Below are positions 56,246 through 64,000 of a stretch of DNA of 64,000 bases, piece by piece (the stretch's first letter is position 1; every line of letters begins with the position of its first letter). Below the pieces are notes generated by a model. The model did no database searches. It was not told the origin of the DNA and was given only the letters and a program-made list of their open reading frames with translations. This DNA is from Stratiolaelaps scimitus (lineage: Eukaryota > Arthropoda > Arachnida > Mesostigmata > Laelapidae). The stretch spans positions 62,001 to 126,000 of the forward strand of contig JABWDB010000047.1 of assembly GCA_019614645.1 (NCBI GenBank). Direction: 5' to 3'. The translations under genes and the position numbers were made by a program.

Positions 56246-56894
56246 TGTGCTATGATACCATTAAGATAGTGAAAATTCGCACGTGGCCCAATCTGAATGC
56301 GAAGATCAAGACCGATCCTCGAAACTAGAGTTGCTTCGAGACGCTGCGACCCGTCGGAGAGGCCTGCCTATAGATTGTGTTCCAGAATGTGATACAATCT
56401 TGAGTAAATCGGGTCTAAGGACCCGCTGAACTCTGTAACGAGCCGTGGTATAAAAGTGATTGAGCGGTATACGCCGCTTTCGAAGGTCCTCCTCGCGCAG
56501 CGCCGCTCCGACTTGTTTCAAAATTCGCGTGCATAGAACGCTGATGGATTCTAGTGTTTACTGTCAAAATTGTGCCACAATAAATCGCCTACGTCAGTCA
56601 ACACGCCGCCGCTGCCGTCTCGGCTGTAATTCATCACCTAGTTGGGTCTATCGCATCGCTCATGACGTGACCCGGACAGTGTCCATTTTATTGCCCACGT
56701 ATCATTATATCGTCAGGGAGATCGACGCCAGCAATGCCGGCAGCAACAACGGCAGCTGGTAGTACGAGATAAACTCATCAACGAGACGAACCTCGTAGGC
56801 GAGCGGCAAATTCCCATCTATTCCACCAATCGGGAATGGACAGTTCTTCGTTCATGAAGTTCATGAACCGAGTAGCCTATTTTCCTCATATAAA

Positions 56895-58892
56895 ATGTTT
56901 GCGGTCTTGAGCTTAACGTGTTTCTTCTATCCGGAACTAGTACAAGTTGTATCGGCTAAACGGAGTGCCTGCAACGTAATGAGGTACATCTTCGGTGAAC
57001 CGGAGGTAGCGGCGTTTGTCCACAGGGTAGGCTTTTCACAAAATCCGTCGATCGAAAGAGAGTTCGACCTCGGTGCCGATTGTTTCTGCCAAACGACGCC
57101 GTGCTACCGACGCCAATCCGAGTACTGCATAAAAGCCAACAACACGGACGATCGCTATACGCAAACATATAGGTCGTACAACGAGACAAACTCCTACACG
57201 GAGTACGTTCGAGTGGTATTCGTCATTGACGGATCGTCGCTTAACACGTTTGATCGGCTGAGCATCCTGACCCGGACATGTTATCCATATCTCGCTGTGT
57301 TTTGCGCCTTTAGAGGGCAACCAAACCTTTACCCCTGGATGAGACAATGCTGCGACGCTGTCGTGATTGCGTCACACAAACTTCAACTCAATGAGTCGTC
57401 TGTCATTTACCACGACGAATCCAAGGACCAACTCGATGAAGCAGTGATATTCACGCTGGCTCCGTATCAGTTCGTCTGCGGCAAATGCGGCGTGGCAAGC
57501 CCCCTCAGCCAGCGCTATATGCGACATCCGGAAGAATACCGACAGCAGCAGGCGAGCGCACACGGCAAACATATCCCTATCGTCGTTCGACATCGTGATG
57601 CATATTTCCACTATGAGAATGGCAACGAACCGCTGCGAATCAACGTCACCGGCGGTTTCGAGCCTAAGATGGTTGCAGCTATCGCTTCCGAGCTCAATTT
57701 CACTTACTTTTACATCGGGAACAGGTCAACGTTGACCACTGGCGGGGACACAAACACAAATGGAACCTTCAACGGGATGCTTGATTTGCTCATGAAGCGG
57801 ACAGCGATCATTTCCCTCGGCAACCAGAAGCCAATTCATCCAGGTGATGAGTTATTCACGTTCAGCAGTTGCTACGATGTTGATATCCTTCCGTTCGCCT
57901 CTCGAGTTGATCTTGTCTCAGTGACAATCGACACGTTGTTTAAATCACTTGGAGGCCGATTCATGACGTTACTCCTCGGATCGATTATTGCGTTCGCAGT
58001 AATCACCTATCTAATTCTCTGTGCGTTATCAGTGAAAACATTCGATTTGCTCACGTTACTGTGGTTCTTCTCATTTCGCCTCATCCAAAGCGGGTTGAGC
58101 CTTCGGCCTGTATCATCTTGGAGGGCACCAATCCATATAAAGTGGTTGCTAGCATTGTGGGGAGTGCTGACCGTAGTGTTCTCGGCGACGTTCAATGCCG
58201 TCTGGGTGACGTTTACGACGACGCCTCCATTTAAGGGCGTCATTGACACCTTCGTCACGATGATGGCATATGTCCAGCTCCATAACACCACATGCTATAT
58301 GTCATCGGGACTAGTCGACGCGGGCCAAGTGTACGGGCCCACAGCGAAGGTTATATTCGACCATGCCGTCGGCACCAGCGACGCGAAAATGATCATTGAG
58401 CGATTACAGAATGATGTGGCAAAATCGTTTTGGTTCTACGAGAAGATGTTTATCACGTTCCAGCTGAATCTCTACGACCCAAAGCGTAGCATTCATATTA
58501 GCTCGGAATCGTTCGTAATGCAGCCACAATGTTGGATTCTGCAGAAGAACTGCGCTCTCGAACGGAACATTTCAACGTATCTCAATTACTACGCCGAATT
58601 TGGTTTGTTCCAGATCATCAAGTCGAGGCACAATGTCTCCGATCTACCGCCGCACCCGCCTGACGTTCGTTTTAGGCCCGTTCAGCTTTCGCAGTTATCG
58701 GCGATTATGGCATTTGCCGGGGTGGCGCCGTTGCTCGTCATTGCTTTGCTAATGCTGGAAATTGTTCACGATCGAATGCGACGCCGCGGTCGGACGAGCA
58801 TGTTGTCCTCCAAGGAGAGAGATATCCTCAGTGAGATCGTTGCCGGAGATTCGCCGTGTCCGACCGACCGCATGGACATGGAGACAGGTTGA
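56895..58892 (+). CDS. Divergent ionotropic receptor (iGluR-related chemoreceptor), intronless
   Basis: Ligand-gated cation channel of the IR family, probably chemosensory. One frame of 665 codons. Residues 1-20 look like a signal peptide. A Cys-rich extracellular N-terminus follows, with several N-glycosylation sequons. The ligand-binding lobe S1 is near 250-310 (VTGGFEPKMVAAIASELNFT, NGTFNGMLDLL). TM1 is at about 357-378, the pore-loop region at 384-403, and TM3 at about 417-440 (SATFNAVWVTFTTTPPF), in the place of the iGluR SYTANLAAF motif. Lobe S2 spans about 445-595, TM4 about 601-623, and a basic cytosolic tail closes the protein. The canonical S1 arginine that binds glutamate is not evident, as in many divergent IRs. 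The lack of introns is common for this class. Confidence 0.88.
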   Translation: MFAVLSLTCFFYPELVQVVSAKRSACNVMRYIFGEPEVAAFVHRVGFSQNPSIEREFDLGADCFCQTTPCYRRQSEYCIKANNTDDRYTQTYRSYNETNSYTEYVRVVFVIDGSSLNTFDRLSILTRTCYPYLAVFCAFRGQPNLYPWMRQCCDAVVIASHKLQLNESSVIYHDESKDQLDEAVIFTLAPYQFVCGKCGVASPLSQRYMRHPEEYRQQQASAHGKHIPIVVRHRDAYFHYENGNEPLRINVTGGFEPKMVAAIASELNFTYFYIGNRSTLTTGGDTNTNGTFNGMLDLLMKRTAIISLGNQKPIHPGDELFTFSSCYDVDILPFASRVDLVSVTIDTLFKSLGGRFMTLLLGSIIAFAVITYLILCALSVKTFDLLTLLWFFSFRLIQSGLSLRPVSSWRAPIHIKWLLALWGVLTVVFSATFNAVWVTFTTTPPFKGVIDTFVTMMAYVQLHNTTCYMSSGLVDAGQVYGPTAKVIFDHAVGTSDAKMIIERLQNDVAKSFWFYEKMFITFQLNLYDPKRSIHISSESFVMQPQCWILQKNCALERNISTYLNYYAEFGLFQIIKSRHNVSDLPPHPPDVRFRPVQLSQLSAIMAFAGVAPLLVIALLMLEIVHDRMRRRGRTSMLSSKERDILSEIVAGDSPCPTDRMDMETG

Positions 58893-59774
58893 ACCCGCTA
58901 AAAGACATCCTATATCCCAATTTCGCTGATACGCGACGCATCTGTTGGAATGATGACCATGATGAGCGTTGGCATCAGACATCTTCCTATTCCAGCCGCT
59001 CGAATTCACGCTGGACGTCTGGCAGTGATGTGAACCTGACCAACACCTGGAGCTCCTCAAGGGATATCAAGATACCGTCATGGTTAAGATTTTAGTCCTA
59101 GTCGATCGAACTATTTGTCAGGGATGCGAACATTCAGTACTCAGAATGTTATTTATAAACATAGGTAATTAATGTCATTACTGTAAAACCATACAATAGA
59201 CGGCGAAGCTCGCAATTTATTTATTAATTAGACGCAATTCATCACTGATCGTAAGAGATGCTTTTTTGAGATCAGAAACTGTGTGCACGGGATGCCCACA
59301 GAGTACTGTTCAGGGGGGTTACTATTCATGTTATTCATCAATGAAATTAAGGAATACTATACACAGTCCGTTAAAGCTTGTGATATATACAATATATATC
59401 GTTTGTATATTACGATCCTAACCCAGTAGAACACGAACATAATACCACAAAAAAACAAAAACGCTGGACTACTTTTCTGGAATATGACTCCAAAAATGGC
59501 TGTGAATCAAGCAGCCTGTAAATGTGGCATTATATACGTAGGACTAAATAATCCAGATATAAATTATACTCTCAGAGACGCTCAACAAACTGAATATACA
59601 ATGAAGAACTAAGGCGTACGATTCACGTGCTGCGATCGAGATTTCGCCGAGCAAATACCGCATATAATCCGCCGAATTTCCCTGGATTTTAGAGTGGATT
59701 TTAACGGCATCTTGTGCAAAGCGTAAGAATGTGTATATAAAATTATACCAGTCACCCGCTATACTGCTTTTAGC

Positions 59775-60326
59775 TTATGACATTCTTCTCAGGTAGGAGA
59801 GAATTCTACTATTTTTGTGAAAAGTACAATTCGAATGCGGAGTAGAACGATCAATGGAGATGATCTCTGCATCAGACGGACGGAAAGCCGGGGATGCAAT
59901 TAATGCAATTAATCGGAATAATAAAGGGCTAAGAAATGCTTGAAGATATGTTCGCCCTAACAGGAACCAGCTCAAGGAGAGGCTTTGTACTGAAACCAAA
60001 AGAACTGGCGTACCCACAGCGCGTAATGAACTTGTACCAATGGCGTACCTGCCAACTTGAATCGTTATCAACTCACAAATGTGATATATACCTTTATTAA
60101 TACGTATAGTAATGAAGGGATTCTCATCAATTAGGCTCAAGATTAATGCTAATAAGAAGTGATATGCTCCAGAAACAATGGGGCTGGCGGTAGTGAGTAC
60201 AAACAAGCCCCGAATATATGTACACAAGAATATATATTTCCATTTCAAATTATACACAAGCAAAATACAAAGATACATCATTAAGCATTGAAAAATTGCA
60301 GCTCTTTTAATAAACCTATAAATCAA
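59775..60326 (-). CDS. Hydrophobic open frame, doubtful (receptor-like?)
   Basis: 183 codons open on - without an ATG at the head (first codon TTG). Several hydrophobic stretches (SPIVSGAYHFLLALILSLI, GTPVLLVSVQSLSLSWFLLG, ISPLLFRL-like) could be membrane spans, so a chemoreceptor exon is conceivable. It has no clear splice sites, signature motif or start, and sits beside LINE debris on the same strand. Length alone is only mildly unusual for AT-rich DNA. Confidence 0.15.
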   Translation of the reverse strand: MIYRFIKRAAIFQCLMMYLCILLVYNLKWKYIFLCTYIRGLFVLTTASPIVSGAYHFLLALILSLIDENPFITIRINKGIYHICELITIQVGRYAIGTSSLRAVGTPVLLVSVQSLSLSWFLLGRTYLQAFLSPLLFRLIALIASPAFRPSDAEIISIDRSTPHSNCTFHKNSRILSYLRRMS

Positions 60327-60389
60327 TTACTAACCACAATGGTATATAAAGTAATTCCGAATGTTTCATATTATTAACAACCTGGTTAA

Positions 60390-60985
60390 CTTCGTAGGCG
60401 AACTCCTCTAAGGAGAGGGATCGAATCCCGTGAGGGAGTGAGCCCCTATTATGGTTGGTAGAGCATGACGGCTGGGCTCATCTGTGGTCACTGATCTCAT
60501 GAACACCGTTTCACGACGGGTTGTTCGTTTCTCCATAGCAATAATAGGGAAGGTTCGGTATCTCCTCCCGTGCCATTTTATAAGCAAGCAGAGCGGTCGG
60601 AACCGTGCGGATCTCATTAAGCCGAAGCAGTTCGGACTTCAAGAAAGTATCCTAGACAGGATCGCTGCGACGGGGCTTAAAAATTGCTCTGAGAGCGACA
60701 TTATGGATGGTGTCCCCTCTGCTTAATGTTCCTTTAGAGCCACCGCCCGAAAATGATGATGCGATAGCAGAGCAAAGGAGTGAATAACAATTAACAACAT
60801 TTTCTATACCAATTGCGTTTCATCCGTCGGTATGCCCACGTCTCCGAGGCGACGTAGTGTGGCAATAACAGCCGTTTTTCTAGCGTTGATGGTCAGTCCA
60901 AATTTCTCGAGGATTTCGAAGACATCCTCCACCTTGGAGATAGCCGATTGGATACATCCTTGAATCGAGGATGGGAGGATCTGAA
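60390..60985 (-). mobile_element. Degraded non-LTR retrotransposon (reverse transcriptase relic)
   Basis: Reading the - strand, 60980 to about 60815 gives SAISKVEDVFEILEKFGLTI followed by NARKTAVIATLRRLG, the palm/thumb pattern seen after the YxDD box in LINE reverse transcriptases (helix, then GLxIN..KT). After a gap with stops, about 60720-60545 reads HNVALRAIFKPRRSDPV, a stop, then LLRLNEIRTVPTALLAYKMA, as in the region downstream of the catalytic core of LINE pol proteins. At least one in-frame TAG and several frameshifts make it dead. The 5' part and the exact clade are not recognisable. Confidence 0.6.
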
Positions 60986-61390
60986 GCGGAAGCGATGGAA
61001 ATAAATGGAATAATCACTTTTTGACTGGAAATCTGCAATAGATTTGATTACAGGGAGTACCATCTTTCTAAAACCTTGATTTAAAATATAACGTACACTA
61101 AAGAAACAAATACCACTAGTCAGTGTACTAATCAGGAGAGCGAATAGATTGTTAGTACCAGTAAATAATATATGGGAGACCTTAAGTGTAACCAACGTAA
61201 ATAGGCCGTAATTTTGCAAAACCTGCACGAAATTTTGCCTATGCAATCGGCAACTAATACAATCATTCTTTGGCAAGGCATTTTCGATCTACCGCGTTTG
61301 CATAATCTAACAGATAATGATGTATTGACCATCATCCGCTAAATCCGGAGATGCGGCCTCTCTGTCCAGTACGCGTTTTTCGTAAAAAAG

Positions 61391-61392
<2 letters not shown>

Positions 61393-61429
<37 letters not shown>

Positions 61430-61430
61430 T
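61393..61430. repeat. (TA)n microsatellite
   Basis: About 38 bp TA tract with one CA step at the end. Confidence 0.95.
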
Positions 61431-62728
61431 GCATAATGGCGTGATACGACACTTTCGTGAACATATTTTCTGCATATTCTTGTTTATACTATTCCGTAAC
61501 CTGAAGCCAATTGCCGAAATGATTACTAGCGAAATTCCGTATTGTAGAATCGCCAACTACCATGAAACGATCACTGTTGAGCTAATCAACAACTATTCCA
61601 CGCTAGTTCACCTCAATGGGCAAATCGAACGAATCGATTAATCTCGTACCAGCTAACCGAAACAAAACTTACAACTCCTGTGTTTCATCTACGATAAAGC
61701 AGCTAAATCGTCGCAGTCATCGTGCCTGTGCTAGAGATCGCGGAGGCCCTTCACCAGCGTGCACCCGCGAATGTCGACTTTCTAAACAATAACCACGCAT
61801 AGGGTAAAAGCCCACAACGTTCCCGCGGGGGGGAGGGAGGGACGAACGATTCACCTACCAGCGATCCTGCGGAAGCCAACCGAAGAGGCAACGATCCTTT
61901 GTTCTACAGTGGAAAGTAAATTTAAGTTTGCTTTTGTGGTGGCGCCAAATGGATAAGGGGTCACGTATTTGAGATGAAAGCGGCTCGGGGCTAGCCTGAA
62001 AAAAAACGACCCTACCAACTTGTTGAAATTTGCATATTTTCTCGTTTGCTGCTGTCGATGGCTATTTCGCCTTGATGCCGCCAATGTGTGCGTGTGTCTG
62101 TGTGCCCAGAGATGGCAAGAGGTGTGAATTGTAGTCGCTGTAGTCGGCGTCGTCGCCGGTTAAAATCGATCCTCTTCAGCGCCGCTGTGGTGGCTGCTGA
62201 TGTAGAATCGGGGGCAGAGATGGGTGATGAACACGCCTTGAACGCAAACTGCTAGCCTGGATAAGCTACGGAAATAGTGGAACGGGGTAGACGTAAGAAG
62301 CAATAGATACAGTTGTTGTTGTGGTTGTTGCTGTTGTCGTTGGCCGCATTGAAAGCAGAGACAGGACGAACTGGAGATATGCTTAATGGTTTACGGTTAA
62401 TAACTGCGGATAGCTGCTATACCAGAAGAGGGCTTCGCTGTTATCTGTGGGATAACCGTGGCAATGGAAATGATGTGGTAGCGTAGATATCGTGCTGAAA
62501 AAGAACTAGTTTCATTGCTGACCCTCAGCCGCGGCTCTTCATTCCATGGCAGAAAGGTTTCGATACCGTACTTTGTAGCAGCATTTGCTTCATGGACTTG
62601 TCAGAGGGAGGAGGCTCATCCAATGGCAAATGATTATGTTGATCACGAGAAAGTATTATTCTCCTACTATTATACCACGACTACAACTAGGTCCGACAAT
62701 GCATCGACTACCGATTGGTTCCGCAGTA

Positions 62729-62734
62729 ATATAT

Positions 62735-62767
<33 letters not shown>
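62729..62767. repeat. (TA)n microsatellite
   Basis: About 39 bp TA tract with an ACAC interruption near 62735. Confidence 0.95.
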
Positions 62768-62770
<3 letters not shown>

Positions 62771-64000
62771 TAAGCGCTGTGGGTTATTCCTTCCTACAAA
62801 CGAAGAAAGTTTCCCAACGAGATAGCAAGTATTAGCAGGACGGCATGAAGATAAATCTCGACGAGGTTAGATCCACGCGTTCGTCTTCACCGTTGGGTAA
62901 ACAGAAGGGGGACAGATTATTAAGTGTTCAAATGATGAGCAAATCTATCGAATCAACTAATGAACCACCCTTAGGTGCGTGTTACAGTGTTGGCGTATTT
63001 TCAACTACCGCAACGGAGCGGATCAGACGTCTGACTCACTGCCATAGGTGTTCATTCCATCCCAAGGCGGGCGCTTTCCAAACTCGCTCGAATGATCAGC
63101 TAACTGCTCACTGGCGTTTATCCAGTGACGCAAACGTGATGAATTTGTCATTTATTCAATTTGCCCCTGAGTGGCATCAAGCAATCAAGTCTTGGTGGGA
63201 GCTTTTTTTATTTTAGCCAAAAAAATTGCCCTTAGGACTCATTGTATTAAAACAAAAATAAACTGATCTCATTCATATGTTTGTCTGCGCGTTGATTTTC
63301 TCTTTGTCCTTTACATGAAGATGGAAAAGAAATGGCCAGATTTGACATCGCTGCATAATGCTACATTATGTCCACTTCGCCAGAAGCATTTGCCGAGTTC
63401 GCTCGGAGAAACTGTCATCGCTGGGTCGCATTTTGCAAAAGGAAATCATTTGTATTTTGCGGTTTAGGATACATTCAGCTCAACCATCAGAAGACGAATT
63501 CAACACCGTGGCTTTCTCTATTCACACTCATCTCCATCGGGTTTGTGCACAAATTTGCAGAGCAGAAACACTACGAAAAATAGGCCAGTATTTATCTTGC
63601 AGCTAAGTAGCCAATGGTAAAGTTCACAATTGCATACTTGTCTGAAAATTAAGCTAAATCACTGCTCAACGCGTGCACCAACTGATGTTGCCAACTGAGC
63701 AAATGATACGGCAGATAGGAACAATTGAGGAGCTATTCCTATTACCGGAGCAACCCGGCAGAGGACATCTTGTCCAAGACAGCTTTGTCAATTTGTTCAC
63801 GATCCCACCGTCAGAGTTGTGTCATCCACGAGTATCCCGCCTTCGAGTAAACGCAGTGGCCTCATAAAGCTTCACAGCTCACCCGCAAACTGGTTCATTC
63901 TCCACTTATTGACACCAATAGCTAAGGTTTTCGCTGCACTGTTTTCGAAAACCTTCCCGTTTCTGTCTTGCTCGTTCGCTTACTGCAATTGCGCTCGTCG

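Larger units (their letters stand above)
50396..56894. other. CMTM-like upstream region and gap to the ionotropic receptor
   Basis: 50.4-53.7 kb is clearly richer in G+C and CpG, with CGT/CGG/CAG trinucleotide stretches, so many chance frames stay open (for example 50322-50780 and 51087-51347). It probably includes the promoter and 5' UTR of the CMTM-like gene. A perfect short palindrome lies at 53854-53902. From about 53.9 kb the sequence returns to ordinary AT-rich intergenic DNA, with one uncharacterised frame at 55811-56245. Confidence 0.45.
58893..64000. other. Gene-poor region downstream of the ionotropic receptor
   Basis: Contains the receptor 3' flank, a doubtful hydrophobic frame (59775-60326, -), an LINE reverse-transcriptase relic (60390-60985, -), TA tracts at 61393-61430 and 62729-62767, and a poly-G patch near 61827. 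Frames at 62845-63216, 63358-63606 and 63673-63867 show no domain. No other gene is supported. Confidence 0.5.

Noticed and set aside
60405..60435. T-arm-like sequence (GGGATCGAATCCC) suggesting a tRNA
   Set aside because: No acceptor stem, D arm or anticodon arm can be drawn around it, and it falls inside the LINE relic.
62845..63216. 123-codon + frame as a secreted protein
   Set aside because: No signal peptide, domain or splice context; cysteine spacing is irregular.
63740..63870. - strand VDDTTLTV reading as another reverse-transcriptase YxDD box
   Set aside because: Only a few residues match, stops follow at once, and no flanking motifs are present.

Overview
This window comes from an animal nuclear genome, most likely an arthropod and plausibly an acarine (mite or tick). 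The evidence is spliceosomal genes with GT-AG introns of about 100 bp to 5 kb, a eukaryotic tRNA-Ala, mariner and LINE debris, dense (TA)n microsatellites, and an intronless divergent ionotropic receptor. The species is an inference; nothing in the sequence names it. Gene order and exon joints were read by eye from open frames, splice sites and intron phase. Every multi-exon model given as firm keeps phase through all its joints and ends in a stop.

Layout: (1) 1-3454, last five exons of an unconventional myosin VI heavy chain, + strand, 5' end outside the window. (2) 4194-4266, tRNA-Ala(AGC). (3) 6482-10096, cytosolic Cu/Zn superoxide dismutase, - strand, head-to-head with (4) 10798-15408, mitochondrial dihydrolipoamide dehydrogenase, + strand; their starts are about 700 bp apart. 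(5) 15.4-22.1 kb, gene-poor, with one possible membrane-protein exon. (6) 22127-23780, glyoxalase I, + strand. (7) 27133-32848, DUSP12/YVH1-type phosphatase with zinc-binding tail, - strand, carrying a dead mariner and a LINE scrap in its introns; divergent from (8) 35509-37197, single-exon phosphoglucomutase. (9) 37.2-44.2 kb, gene-poor, with a cysteine-rich exon that resembles the IL-17 fold and a pre-miRNA-like hairpin. (10) 44189-50395, four-exon MARVEL/CMTM-like tetraspan protein, - strand, with a 4.9 kb first intron. (11) 50.4-53.7 kb, a region visibly richer in G+C and CpG with no convincing gene. (12) 56895-58892, intronless divergent ionotropic receptor. (13) 59-64 kb, gene-poor, with a reverse-transcriptase relic.

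The genes form no operon or cassette. Several belong to central metabolism and redox balance: DLD (2-oxoacid dehydrogenases), SOD1 (superoxide), GLO1 (methylglyoxal) and PGM (glucose-1-phosphate/glucose-6-phosphate). I see no sign that they are co-regulated, apart from the possible shared promoter of SOD1 and DLD. I did not find a convincing undescribed multi-gene system. The observations most worth checking are the IL-17-like exon, the two hairpins (39.16 kb and 45.93 kb), the altered cargo-binding motif in myosin VI and the enlarged zinc region of DUSP12.
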